Positions 46,801-59,240 of a stretch of 64,000 nt of DNA are shown in pieces. The position numbers and the translations under genes were made by a program. A model generated the notes under the pieces. That model made no database searches, had not been told where the DNA came from, and worked only from the letters and a program-made list of their open reading frames with translations. The number at the start of each line of letters is the position of its first letter. Position 1 is the stretch's first letter. Origin of the DNA: Avena insularis (taxonomy: Eukaryota > Streptophyta > Magnoliopsida > Poales > Poaceae); contig CM042694.1 of the NCBI GenBank assembly GCA_023614405.1, positions 129,151,711 through 129,215,710 of the forward strand, read 5' to 3'.

Positions 46801-48758
46801 CATACCAACCAATTCGGTATCCAATACCGGTATCCAATACCTAAGAACCACATTGTTTAACAAGCAAGGAATATAACCATAACATGTATATCTTCTATAT
46901 ACCCAAGTTGGACATCTCCAACCTTATATTTTCTGCCAAATATTTTATAGATTATCTTTCAGCAATTCCTTTTTCTTTTAAAAGAATCTATCAACATCAA
47001 TAGTGGTGTCATTCACATGACACATAGTACAAAGCGTATATAGTCAAATACTAATACCTTTGGACTTGCACTTTGAAGTGGATCACCATCATCAAATGTT
47101 TGGCATTCTTTCAAAAATCCATTCTTTAGTAATCTATTAGTGTAGTAAACATTTTACTTACATCTTCTATTCATCCTTATCATGACAACTTTCATGATCA
47201 AGCTACTATAGCTTATAAGGAAGAATCACGAGTATAATATCGATTCCCAAAACCTTTTGGTAGATTCGATGCCTAGCATCTCCATCCTTCACAAATTCTC
47301 ATACAATATGAGAACATGTATTTTGCTAAATTATACTCTATCATAATGCAACCAAAAACATTGTTTCAGATATCACAATATCTTTCACACATGATGGTTT
47401 CTGAAATAATCTCCAGCTCCAATATAATCTTGATATTAAAACAACTTTTGAATATCAATAATCATGGAGGCAAACATGATACTTTAGATACTAACATTGG
47501 AATTCTTACTCTTGATTTAATACTACTTATTAAACTTCATGGAGTAAATAGAGTTTGCTGAAAGTTTGCAATAGGACTTATAAACTTTAAATTGACATTC
47601 AAAACAATACGATACCAACAGATAGTAAATATCCAGAATTCTATAGTTCTATTATCTCAAATAAAAACTAAGCATAAGGTAGAAAACGAATGCCAATGAC
47701 TACAACAAACTATGCAAATTCACTTCGATTTAGTTTATGACAAATTGAGTTCGACTAATCCAAATTAGAAATGAACTCCCACTCAAAAACGACATCCCTC
47801 GTGCCTTTTTGGTGATTACATGAACCAAATCCACTACACCAAGTCCGATCATCACGTGAGTCGGTGTAGCTTCAAAGGCGAGCATCAATATGGTCATCAC
47901 ATCAACTATATGACTCATGCTTAACCTTTCAGTCCGTGTTCCAAGGCCATGTCTGTACATGCTAGGCTCGCCAAGTAAGAACCTTAGTATTCGCGTGTGT
48001 AAAACTGTCTTACACCCGTTGCATGAAAGCGTAGAGTTGAAAACACCCGATCATCACGTGATGTCTCGAAACATGATCCATAGAACGGTGCATACTTAAG
48101 GAAGAACACATTTTATCTTGATATTTAAATGAGGGATCATCTTACAATGCTACAGAAAGCGCCAAACTAGCAGTATAAGATGCTAACATTTAATGTGTAA
48201 AGTGAGATGATATGGTCCATGCATTTGATCTCTATCATTTGCATCGTGGTATGATCTCTATCATTCCTTTGTGTGTAAGGCCAAGGTCTATGGAACTTAC
48301 ACGTTGAATGTGTTGTAAGAGTATCTATCATACATCTACTTACAACAATACCATATCAAGGCACTAGCCTAGCAACGATCTAAACTAGACGCCTCTAATT
48401 TATCAATTGCAAGTTTTACGTGGCTTAGGGCTTTCAGAGATAGAACCATTCTTACCTACGAACATGAACCACAACAAGGATAACCAAGTTATTAGCAACT
48501 CGTTGTAAATCAGATATTGACTATAGTAGGAGAGACAGACACCCGCCAGCCACTTATGCAAAACAAGTTGCATGTCAGTCGTGGAACCGGTCTCATGTAC
48601 GATGACATGTAAGGTTGGTCCGGGCCGCTTCATCCCACTATGCCACCAATATCCAAAATACATAGAAGATGCAATAACATGATCATCATCGCCCACATAT
48701 AAACATATGTGTACTACCCGTGCAAAGCACCTACGCATAGATCAGGCTCTGATACCAC
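43882..48758 (-). pseudogene. Internal region of the nested Copia, strongly decayed gag-pol
   Basis: The minus strand keeps recognisable but stop-ridden pol pieces. Integrase C-terminal-like VGYPKDIVGNFS...FLEKEF lies near 45780-45660. RT-like VLTQVKNFIKIRFRMKDLGK-type sequence lies near 44840-44780, and the YVDD region near 44890-44860 is lost to stops. RNase H and tail-like SPKDQIYTMPSHLRMSD lies near 44100-44050. The region is shorter than a full BARE internal domain, so deletions are likely. No gag is recognisable. The 5' leader (about 47700-48745) is non-coding. Confidence 0.75.
48746..48757 (-). promoter_or_regulatory. Copia primer-binding site (initiator tRNA-Met)
   Basis: On the minus strand the 12 bases read TGGTATCAGAGC, directly inside the 5' LTR end with a one-base gap. 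This is the standard PBS of BARE/Angela/WIS-type elements. Confidence 0.95.
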
Positions 48759-50662
48759 TGTTGGGTCCGTAGCATAGAAAACAAAAAAAATCCTACGGTG
48801 TGAACTACACGCCAAGATCTATCTACTAGGTACAAAGCAACGGGTGGACATACATCCAACGAGAACTTACCCTCGTAGACAACGAGCTTTGTTAACGAGT
48901 AGGAACTCGTGGTTGATGTAGTCGTACACTTGCCGATCTCAAGATCGTGATGAAGTCCAGCAGGTCCGGCTCCAGCACGTCCATCAGATCCAGCTCCAGC
49001 ACCACCAAGTCCAGCACCGCAAAGCAGCGGTGCATCCGTGATCGCACACACGTCCGGTACCCCAAAAACCTCCGTCCCTCGCTCCAGCAAAGCAGCGGAA
49101 GCAGCAACTCCTTTCTAGATAAAGCCACCGAGAACATGTATCTCGCTAATCCGAGACCATGGGGGAATAATACTAGAGGGGGAGAGAGATCCTTCACAAG
49201 GAGGTGTGTGGGAGAAGTGAGGAGGGGGTGGCCTTTTATAGGAGGAGGGGGGTGCCCCTCCTTCATGGCCGACGCATGGAGGAGGTGACTCTTCACCTCC
49301 TCCATTCATGTGGTGGTAACTCCCTCCACATAAATTTGCCCCTTCACATTCTATTTTAAAGTCTCCACTTTAAATGCATTAAATTTCTCCAAATTTAATG
49401 CTCTCTCATTTAATAAAACTCTTTTATTATTTTTATTCAGAATTTTGTTAATTACTTTAATTAACAAACATTCACATAAAACCCCTTGCAACATTTCAAT
49501 ATTACATGTAGAACCAATTTCAGCAATTTCACCCGAAACAGTTTTGGTGTCTATTGAAATAATTTCAGCGCTTTCTTAAATCTTTATCTGAAACATATTT
49601 GCTCCAAATGGTGTCGGTATCCCTTAAGTGTGTCACCCTACGGTTCGCAAATAATACAGACATGATCGAGACCCCTCTCAGATCAATAATCAGAAGCGGG
49701 ACCTAGAGATCCATACTGACTCCTACACATTCAACGATGACTTTTGTGATCGTGAGAACCTTTTAACGCTAGTAACTAAATCCCTTTGTCCCGCGATATA
49801 TTACATGTCCGAGATTCGATCATCGGTATCTCCATACCTTGTTTGATCTCGTTACCGACATGCACTCTTTTCTCGTTCCCGTGATATAACATTCTAGTGA
49901 TCACATCACTTGCTTGCAAGCTATTTCAATGTGATATCACCGAGAGGGCCTAGAGTATATCTATCCGTCATCGGGATGGACAAATCCCACTCTTGATCCA
50001 TGAGCCTCAACATAACACCTTCGTAGCACTGAACCCACCTTTATAGTCACCCTGTTACGGTGTGACGTTTGATGTTATCAAGACACTCTTTCGGTGTTAG
50101 CAATTAACATGATCTCATGGTCTAAGGACTAAGATTACTTCATATGATGTTATAGCAATATAAACATAATGACTTGATCGTAATGCTATACTTCGGATGA
50201 ATGTTCATCACATCATTCCACCAATGGTGTGACCTTGTTATTAACAACATCCAATGTCTATGATCAGGAAACCTTGATCATCTTGTTAATCAACAAGCTA
50301 GTCTATAAGAGAGGCATAACTAGGAACCCTTTTTTGTTTATTAAACACACATGTATTGATGTTTCCGGTCAATACAATTATAGCATGCAAAATAAACATT
50401 TATCAATATTCATCATTCCACTAATGGTGTGACCTTGTTATTAACAACATCCAATGTCTATGATCAGGAAACCTTGATCATCTTGTTAATCAACAAGCTA
50501 GTCTATAACAGAGGCATAACTAGGAACCCTTTTTGTTTATTAAACACACATGTATTGATGTTTCCGATCAATACAATTATAGCATGCAAAATAAACATTT
50601 ATCATAAACATGGAATAAGATAATAACCACTTTATTATTGCCTCTCGGGCATATTCCCTTCA
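48759..50662 (-). repeat. 5' LTR of the nested Copia, with an internal 200-bp duplication
   Basis: 1,904 bp from TGAAGGGAATATGCCC (minus strand start at 50662) to CCCAACA at 48759. It is about 200 bp longer than its partner because 50211-50410 is repeated at 50411-50610. Confidence 0.93.
50211..50610. repeat. 200-bp tandem duplication inside one Copia LTR
   Basis: catcattcca begins both copies (50211 and 50411), and the copies differ at only a few positions. The partner LTR has one copy, so the duplication arose after insertion, or was present in only one LTR from the start. Confidence 0.92.
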
Positions 50663-50667
50663 CCAAC

Positions 50668-51928
50668 GACACTCGACGACGCGGGGCCAGACACAGGACT
50701 CGAAGGCCCCATGGGGGTCATGATGATCGAGCCATCCTGGACGCAACCATATGTCACATACTTGCTCAGCAAAAGGTTGCCAGATGACCTGACTAATGTG
50801 TGTCATATCGCACGACGATCCAAGGCATTCGCCCTCATCAAGGGTGAACTGTACAAGCGCATCATCACATGAGTCCTTCAGCGAGAAATCCTCCTCGACA
50901 TACATGAAGCCACTTGCAGCCACCACGCCGGCAGTCGCGCTCTTGTCGCCAAAGCTCTATGAGCAGGATTCTACTGGCCAACGGCCATGCGTGATGCCAA
51001 GGATATTTTCCAGTGTTGCAACGCCTGCTTGCGATTCGTGGACAAGCCGCATGCACCTGGCGTGGAGCTCAGGACCATACCCGTGGCTTTCCCTTTCGCG
51101 CAATGGGGACTCGACATGGTCGGTAAGCTCTAGAGATCCTCATGAGGAGGATACGTCTACCTCCTAGTCGCGGTTGACAAATTCACCAAGTGGATTGAGG
51201 CCATGCCGGTGACAAACCAATCGGGAGCCAGCGCCGTCAAATTCTCCGAGTCCATCATCTTCCGCTTTGGGGTGCCACATAGCATCATCACCGATAATGG
51301 GACGAACTTCACCTCCAAGGAGTTCCAGGATTTCTGTGAAAACCTGGGAATCAACATTAGCTACACCTCCGTGGCACATCCTCAGACCAACGGTCAAGTC
51401 GAAAAGGCCAACGACCTCGTCTGCGGCGGGATCAAGAAAAGGCTCCTCTGGCCACTCAAAAAAGATGCCGAATGCTGGCCAGATGAGCTGCAATCAGTAC
51501 TATGGATACTGCGCATAACTCCAAATAGCGCTACAGGCTACACTCTGTTCTTCATGGTACACGGCACCGAGGCGGTACTACCCGTAGAGGTGCGCTACAA
51601 GGCCCCACAGGTAGTATCGTACAGCGAGGTAGAATCAACCCTTGCACTCGAAGACTCCGTCGACCTCCTCGATGAGGCACAAGAGATTGCAGCGGAGAGA
51701 TCCACGATCTACCAGCAGAACCTCCGCAACTACCACAACAGAAGGCTACACCCTAGATCCTTCATCGAAGGAGATCTGGTCCTGCGACTGAAGCAACAAG
51801 GGCACCTCAAGTTCGAGTCCCATTGGGAAGGACCTTATGTGATTACCGAAGTAATCCCAGGTGGCGCCTATCGCCTTAAAGACTTCAAGAGCGGAGTCAC
51901 ATACTCCAATCCCTGGAACATCGCGTAG
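50668..51928 (+). pseudogene. Gypsy integrase, downstream of the Copia insertion
   Basis: Pol resumes after the TSD. The zinc-finger region is readable with stops (HEATCSHHAGSRALVAKAL near 50903, GFYWPTAMRDAKDIFQCCNA near 50965). The core reads GGYVYLLVAVDKFTKWIEAM near 51145, FGVPHSIITDNGTNFTSKEF near 51270 and SVAHPQTNGQVEKAND near 51370, holding D, D and E of the catalytic triad. The C-terminal RPRSF..GDLVLRL...WEGPYVITEV (near 51750-51855) ends at the stop at 51926-51928. From 51203 to 51928 the frame is open for 241 codons, the longest uninterrupted pol stretch. Confidence 0.9.
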
Positions 51929-52406
51929 CTGCGTCATTTCTACCCCTAGATGTTTTTACTTTACAAATAAGGCTATTTGCCAGGCTACTTAGCCACACAT
52001 TGTACCTCGTGATATTCTGCGAATAAAAAAGCTAAGTGCCCAAACTTTGTGTCTATGTTTTCCTTGCAATTATTTTACTCAGGGGCTGCGCCACCCTTTA
52101 CACCTCATTCCATGAACAACACAGTATCCTGAGTAGCTGGCGCACTACCAATTGAACCCTTGATAAACACCAACCCAGCTGTAACGCACCTGACAGGTTG
52201 GCAAGGCGCTGAGATGAATATACGTCAGGCTAACGTAAAGGAACTGCATATTATGATACACTCAAAAAATATACAAGCTAGCAAGCTCTTTACACATTAA
52301 CATGTATCAAACACACCTAGCACAATCGTATAACTTTTACAACACTTATACATCTATGTGTAGGGTATAAACTACACTACTGTTGCAAAAGGAGAACATT
52401 TGTTTG
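51929..52406. other. Spacer between integrase and antisense ORF of the Gypsy
   Basis: AT-rich non-coding sequence between convergent reading frames. It probably contains the polyadenylation region of the antisense transcript; no signal is clear enough to call. Confidence 0.5.
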
Positions 52407-55400
52407 CTATTCAAAGAAATCGACGATATCTTCGGCTGGCTGATCAACCGCCTGGTAGTTTGTCACCATGTTCCAGGTCATCCCTTCTGGCGATGGCGGC
52501 GGTCCAGCAGCAACAGCCGCGACATCCACATCTGGCTGATGCAATCGAACAAGCGCCAATGCAGCCTTGGCACCCGCGACCAGTTGCTGGCGCACGTACT
52601 CGCGGATTGTGCTGATATCTTGAATCTTCACTAGCAAAGCTAGCAAGATTGATGGCACCATGTCCAGGGGAAACATCGCCTGGAAGATATGCCTAAGGCA
52701 CGACTGTGCCTTCTTCAAACACTGAAGCACGATCTCGCAGCTGCCGCCAAGCGCGGTCGCATTGCGGTCATGGTCCACCCAGAAGTAACCGCTATCTTGC
52801 AGCTGCTCCTGGGTCAGATTATGCAGGCGAATGGCAACCCGATCCCTCTCATCCTATGGATGACGAGCGCTAACAACTACAAGAAAAGGAGCAAAGCATA
52901 AAACAGAGCATCGCCCCGAATGGCCAAAGAAAAGGATAAGAAGTAGAGAGCTAACACTTAAATTGCTCGTTCAGCTGCGCAACTTCGTCTAGGATATACT
53001 TCTCGCGTGTGCCGGCCTTCTCAGCCTTCGACTTCCATACATCCGCATTACCGTGGATCACAAGCAATTCTTGCTCCAACTGCTTCACGCAATCGTGCAG
53101 TCGCGCAAGCAGCAACAACTCCTCCACTTTTGAACGTGGTTGCGCCACAGTTTCATTGGTGGGAGGAGAGTCAGGAGGACCACTCGAAGGACCCTATTAC
53201 AGCCAAACAAGAGGTGAATAAGACCAATCATACATTAACAAGGAGTGCACTCAAGTTCAACAAAGTATCAAAAGGGGTACCCCACAAAATAAGGTTCATC
53301 AAAAGGAAAGCTAAGCTATTACAGAAGGCAGCTAAGGAATGCTCTGCTTTTTCTCTTTCGACTTCGGGGGCTTCCTCGAATCTGTGGCAGTCTTCAATGC
53401 CACAAATTTCCCAGTTGTAGCCCCAGATGCGGCAGCCTTCACACTCTTCACTTGCCACAGCTCCACCGAGTAAGCGACAACTGTATCAATGATCTGAGGC
53501 CCATACTTACTACAACTAGTGGCGAAAGGCTGAAAGACTACCTGTTGGCCATCCGTAGAGACTGACATCGCCGAGGAGATCTCGTTGGGGTCCAGCTCCA
53601 CGCCGTGGGCTTGCACCATTGCGAGTGCCATGGTTGCGACAACTGACCTCTACGCATTCTTGAAGTCCATCGGGATGCCCTCTGCGAAGGACTCCACCAA
53701 GCCATCAAAATTCTTGATCATTTGGGCCTTGGGAAGCATCTCCTCGTGAAGGCAACCTAGCACGTGAAGGGAATATGCCCGAGAGGCAATAATAAAGTGG
53801 TTATTATCTTATTCCATGTTTATGATAAATGTTTATTTTGCATGCTATAATTGTATTAATTGGATTCTTTAATACATGTGTGTTTAATAAAAAAAATACA
53901 AAGTTCCTAGTACTGCCTCTCATATAAACTAGCTTGTTGATTAACAAGATGATCAAGGTTTCCTGATCATGGACATTGGATGTTGTTAATAACGAGGTCA
54001 CAGTATTGGTGGAATGATGTGATGAACATTCATCCAAAGTATAGAATTACGATCAGAGTCATTATGTTTATATTGCTATAACATCATACGAAGTAATCTT
54101 AGTCCTTAGACCATGAGATCATGTTAATTGCTAACACCGGAAGAGTATCTTGATAACATCAAACGTCACACCGTAACAGGGTGACTATAAAGGTGGGTTC
54201 AGTGCTACGAAGGTGTTATGTTGAGGCTCATGGATCAAGAGTGGGATTTGTCCATCCCGATGACGGATAGATATACTCTAGGCCCTCTTGGTGATATCAC
54301 ATTGAAATAGCTTGCAAGCAAGTGATGTGATCACTAGAATGTTATATCACGGGAACGAGAAAAGAGTGCATGTCGGTAACGAGATCAAACTAGGTATTTG
54401 GATGCCAATGATCGAATCTCAGACATGTAATATATCGCGAGACAAAGGGATTTAGTTACAACGTTAAATGTTCACACGATCACAAGAGTCATCGTTGAAT
54501 ATGTGGGAGTCAATACGGATCTCCAGGTCTCGCTGCTGATTATTGATCGAAGAGGGGTCTCGATCATGTCTGCATTATTCGCGAACCGTAGGGTGACACT
54601 CTTAAGGGATACCGACACCATTTGGAGCAAATATGTTTCAGATAAAGATTTAAGAAAGCACTGGAATTATTTCAATAGACACCAAATCAAGCTTTTGAGT
54701 GAAATTGCTGAAATTGGTTCTGCATGTAATATTGAAATGTTGCAGGCGGTTTTATGTGAATGTTTGTTAATTAAAGTAATTAAAAAAAATTCTGAATAAA
54801 ATTAATAAAAGAGTTTTATTAAATGAGAGAGCATTAAATTTGGAGAAATTTAATGCATTTAAAGTGGAGACTTTAAAAGAGAATGTGAAGGGGCATTTTA
54901 ATGTGGAGGGGGTTACCACCACATGAATGGGGGAGGTGAAGGGACACCATCCCCTCCTCCTATAAAAGGCCCCCTCTCACTCCTTCCACACACCTCCTCG
55001 TGAAGGATCTCTCTCCCCCTCTAGTATTATTCCCCATGGTCTCGGATTAGCGAGATACATGTTCCCGGTGGCTTTATCTGGAAAGTAGTTGCTGCTTCCG
55101 CTACTTCGCTGGAGCGAGGGATGGAGGTTGTCGGGGTACCGGACGTGTGTGCGATCACGGATGCACCGCTGCTTTGCGGTGTTGGACTTGCTGGAGCTGG
55201 ATCTGATGGACGTGCTGGAGCCGGACCTGCTGGACTTCATTACGATCTTGAGATCGGCAAGTGTACGACTACATCATCCACGAGTTCCATCTCGTTAACA
55301 AAGCTTTGTTGTCTTCGAGGGTAAGTTCTCTATGGATGTATATCCACCCGTTGCTTGTATCTAGTAGATAGATCTTGGCGTATAGTTCCCATCGTAGGAA

Positions 55401-57830
55401 TTTTTTTGTTTTCTATGCTGCAAACCCAACAGCACGCCCTTGGCCTTCTCTAGTGTATCCTTCACAGAGACGCTGCGGTCTTCGACTGCAGTCACGGCGC
55501 CGGCCAAGGCATCCACGCGAGTCAAAGCCTATGCCGGCAACATCTGCAAGAATACACATATGAGCACAATAATATGAAGGCAAAGCACATGACAAATACA
55601 AGCAAGATAGTATCATACCTGAGAGCGCTTTCGCTACTGAGAAGAGTTGTTCTACGAACAACTTTTCCCTCTCGATAGTGGAGGAACACAAATCTTCCTC
55701 GCACTTTCGTGACTCCTTAAGAGCCTCGACTGCCTCGTCGCGTTTCTTCTCCACCGCGGCAAGTCCCTTCTCGAGGGAAGTGACGCGACAAAGAAGCTCA
55801 TTATGCTCACCTGCAAAGGATATAAACATGGCAGATCACTCGCGAATATCTACACAACAGAACAGAGAGAAAAGTTTCAAACTAACCTTCAAAGGCACGA
55901 TGGCGGTTATCCAGCAGGGCATGCTGTCGACCCAAGGAAAGGATCTGCTCTGCGAGGCGAGTGGTATCCTTCATGGTAGGCTACAAGAAAAGAAAAGCAG
56001 TTTGAGCATTAACGTAAAATTCGAGTGCCAACAACACGAAGAAAACTCACGTGCTCCTCCAGGGACTCCGAAGATTCTTCTAGAATCGATGTCCGGGCAA
56101 CAACTTGATGCTCCCCAGCATGGGGGGATCTCGAGGAATGGGCACCGGAGTGGGACGCCAGCGGAGGAGAAGAAGACCGCACCGCCACCTCCTTGTTCTT
56201 GGAGTCTGCGACTCCAGACTCCTTGACAAATTGGTAGTCGTTGAAGGACGACGCCACCGTTTGACCACAAAGTACCCATCACCACTTCAGAAGGGAAAAA
56301 TCTTCGAGAAAGACAAGACGAACTCGCAAAAATAAAGACTTACCCATCAAACTTCTCGAGGTCAAAGGAATCACCAGATGACTCCTTCGGCAACCTCAGC
56401 TTCTTCCACGAGGAGCCATGGCGCGCACATGAACGGAGGGGATTGGCTCCTCCACGGCAGTAGGAGGATCTTCTGGCGTCGACTGTGAGGAAGCATCCGA
56501 ACCCTCGCTATGGGAATGTTTGGGAGTCCTATGATCACTGGACTTGGGGGCTTCCTGCTCCTCCCCAATAGGGACGGTGGAGCCTGACTCGTCCTCTTCC
56601 TCCACTTCACGCGGGATAATTCCTTCAGGCCGAGGAGGCAAATTGGCGGCCACCTTCTAGTCCTACAATCAAAAGAAGCATTAGTATATAAAGCACCTTG
56701 TAGGAAATCGAAAAGTCAAGAAAACGTTAAAGAGAAATCCACCTCAGGTGGAGGATTGCTGGCGTAGAATGGAGGCACGACTAAGTCACCCGGGAGATCC
56801 TCCTTGGTGGTGTACTTGGTCACCATCCGCAACCTCCTGTCCACTTCACCCGAAGAAAATCCCTCCACAGAGATGCGAGTGACATCACCAGTACCGATCC
56901 GGCGGAACATCGGGTGTACCCTGGCCTGCAGAGGCTGTACGCGGCGATGCATCCAAGTGCGAATGAGATCTGTGCCGCCTACTTCTTTGCCTACGTGGTG
57001 TTAGAGGTCGTAGACACGCTGATACAGGGCCTCTGTTTCCTCGACTTTGGCGGGCATCACAACGTTCTTCCAGGACCTCCTCCTCTTGCAGTCCACCACC
57101 GGATCGAAGGGTGCGAGTCCGTAGTGCTCTCCATCGGCCTTCTGGTCGCAGACGTAGAACCACTTATCCCTTCACCCTTGGACAGATGCAGTGAGCTTGA
57201 TGGCGAAATAAGTGACATTGGAGTCGGCGTGTTTCCTGCAGCCTCCTACATCGTAGACTACTGAAACCGACCCCGACTGACATTTGAGATTAAAGAGTTT
57301 TTTGAAGTGGTCGAAGTGTGGCTCGATTCTGAGCTAGCACCCGCAAAGAGTTATGAAACAGGCGATGTGGAGGATAGAGTTCAGGGACAGCTGGTGCAGC
57401 TGGAGCCCGTAGAAGCAAAGAAGACACCTAACAAATAGATGAAGGGGGAGAGAAAGACCACGAATGATGAACAGAAGGAACATCACTCGAAAACCCGTAG
57501 GAGGACTAGGGATTACCTCATTACCGGGAACACGAGAGTCATCCTCCACAGCAGGAAGTCCGCCATCCTGGTGCTAGGTGAACAGCTTGGATGGCTTGAT
57601 AGTGGATGGGCGCCATGACCCATTGGTGACGCGAATCCCCACTCCCTTCTTCTTCCCCGCCACGCCAGCAGCACTGGTGCCTGCGGTGGTGGCGCTTTTC
57701 TTCTTGCTTGGTACAGCGGCAACCACAGATCCAGCGGCGGAGCCTCCCTTCTTCTTGCCCATCTTGCGCTGGTTTTGTGAGCGCATGAAGTAGCTAGGGA
57801 AGGTATGGAGTTGGTCCAGTGCCACGGAGG
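52407..57830 (-). pseudogene. Antisense ORF of the Gypsy element (PF04195-like, putative gypsy-type transposon protein)
   Basis: The minus strand encodes a protein in pieces. It begins near 57787 with MRSQNQRKMGKKKGG and then GVGIRVTNGSWRPSTIKPS. Next come GFRVMFLLFIIRGLSLPLHL and FYGLQLHQLSLNSILHIACF near 57475-57360, then a KWFYV piece near 57150. RRVQPLQARVHPMFRRIGTG lies near 56950. A coiled-coil segment (LLCRVTSLEKGLAAVEKKRD) lies near 55800, and the C terminus ending EDIVDFFE at 52407. This is the family of antisense-encoded proteins that some grass Tat-lineage Gypsy elements carry between integrase and 3' LTR. Its function is unknown. It has many stops and is split by a solo LTR. Confidence 0.75.
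53765..55431 (+). mobile_element. Copia solo LTR D (same family as A-C), plus orientation
   Basis: 1,667 bp from tgaagggaatatgcccgaga to caaacccaaca, flanked by GCACG at 53760-53764 and 55432-55436. It lies in the antisense ORF of the Gypsy, in the opposite orientation to the full Copia copy 3 kb away. TATAAAAG at 54961-54968 is the likely LTR promoter. Confidence 0.93.
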
Positions 57831-58224
57831 AGATGCGAGCAATGGAGCAGCAAGAGCAGCAATGGTGGAGGTGCGCGAGCGAGAAGAAGATGTGGGGAAA
57901 TTACCGCACGGGGAACCCCTACTTAACCTTACAGCATATGCCATCCAACGTCCAGGAGAAAACCAATTCAACGCGTGGCACACATCGATGTCAACGCGTG
58001 GCAAGGGTAACCCACGAACCATCCCCACTCCACCCATTACACACGAGAATCGAAGAGACACAGTTAAACTAGAAGATTACGCACGCCTGGTCAAGTCCAA
58101 GTTAGAAAATGGGGCCCACTACTCGTCACGTCCCGTCAAAGCCGTTCACGCGGGCAACTGAGGTCATCTCACCGTCAGCAGTGACATCATCAACTCCAGC
58201 AGGAGCAGCTTTTGACTACTCTAG

Positions 58225-59004
58225 TCCTTACTCGAGTCTTCGACTCGACCAAGCACTCGGGGGCTACTCCTAACAGGATCGCTGGCTGCGCACTCCAGGA
58301 AATTTTCTAAGACATTCAAGGATTATGAAAAAATATTTTCTTCTAAAAACCCTTCACTCGAATCAACGATTCGATTGTGGACTTCGAGTTACTCCCATAG
58401 GGAGCGCTGAAAGCACATTCGACTGAAATAAGCAAAGACGACAGCGGTCGCAAAGTACTTATAGTCCCCACTCGAGTCTACGACTCGAATAGGCACTCGG
58501 GGGATACTCCCATAGGGAGCGCTGGCCGCACACCCTATGATTTTTCTTATACATTACACTGTGCACACTCAAATACTCTAGCGACTTTGCCTCATATTTT
58601 CCTTGCAAAGAGATTACGTCTCCTGGGTCACCCGAATCATCTCCGCGATGACAAAAATTCGGATGCCGCGCTTATAGCGTGAAGATAAGATCTGAACAAG
58701 GCCTGGCAACGCATCTGCTGTGCTCTACCAGAAATTATGCATGCTTGCAGGTACGATGTAATATGCCTTGATGGACGCGTTGAGTGCTTACATTTATACA
58801 CTGGGATTCGAACTCTATAAGACCTCTGTGGCCTGAGTCAAATTACACCAGCAATTTATCCAATGTATTGGATAAATCAGGCACGTATATCAACAATTCC
58901 TATGATACAAATCAGAGCACTCAAAAATATGCTCAGCTATGCACTCAAAAAGACTTCATAAGTCTCCGCTCGAATATGCGATTCAACCGTACACTCGGGG
59001 CTAT
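58225..59004 (+). repeat. Repeated polypurine-tract-like modules before the 3' LTR
   Basis: A module of the form ctcgagtc-t-cgactcga followed by cactcgggggctactcc occurs, with variation, near 58231, 58357, 58472 and 58970. The first three are followed by a related phrase (gatcgctggc or gggagcgctg). The last one, acactcggggctat, abuts the 3' LTR and is the working polypurine tract by position. The others are diverged copies of the same block. Confidence 0.75.
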
Positions 59005-59240
59005 TGACGTGGACATACCTTACAGGTACTCGAGCTTGGCATATACGGTCTAGGTCTTTCGACTCCCTCGATAATTCTAAGAGTAGACAAGCAGGAGTAG
59101 GGTCCTCTACGAGGCCTGAACCTAGGTAAACCTTGCGTCCTTGTGTGCTTGTTTGCTAGCCGATTTATGCCTCTAGTGCTCCCTCGTTCTCCAAAACCCA
59201 AGTCCATAACAATGGGCATTGATGAGTTTAACTCTCGTCA
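59005..59240 (+). repeat. 3' LTR of the Gypsy, internally deleted
   Basis: 236 bp, TGACGTGGAC to CTCGTCA. It matches the 5' LTR except for a clean 252-bp deletion corresponding to 36681-36932 and about 18 substitutions. Confidence 0.93.

Larger units (their letters stand above)
42184..50662 (-). mobile_element. Copia LTR retrotransposon (BARE/Angela-like), minus strand, nested in the Gypsy
   Basis: CCAAC occurs at 42179-42183 and again at 50663-50667, giving a perfect 5-bp TSD around an 8,479-bp element. LTRs lie at 42184-43881 and 48759-50662. The primer-binding site TGGTATCAGAGC (minus strand, 48746-48757) is complementary to initiator tRNA-Met, as in BARE-type Copia elements. The polypurine tract AAGTGGGAGAC (minus strand, 43882-43892) lies next to the downstream LTR. 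The internal region has no long ORF, but pol remnants are readable. It splits the Gypsy between RNase H and integrase. Confidence 0.95.
36628..59240 (+). mobile_element. Tat-like Gypsy LTR retrotransposon with antisense ORF, host to two nested Copia insertions
   Basis: Both LTRs are present (36628-37115 and 59005-59240), flanked by GGTGG at 36623-36627 and 59241-59245. The primer-binding region attggcgcc follows the 5' LTR. Gag, protease, RT, RNase H and integrase run on the + strand to 51928; an antisense ORF follows (52407-57830, minus strand), then polypurine-like modules and the 3' LTR. The sequenced span is 22,613 bp. Removing the Copia element (42184-50667) and the solo LTR (53765-55436) leaves about 12.46 kb. 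The LTRs differ at about 18 of 236 shared positions by my count. All ORFs are broken. Confidence 0.93.

Noticed and set aside
48892..49305. 137-aa minus-strand ORF and its near-identical counterpart at 42317-42724
   Set aside because: Both fall at the same place in the two Copia LTRs; they reflect LTR sequence, not a gene.
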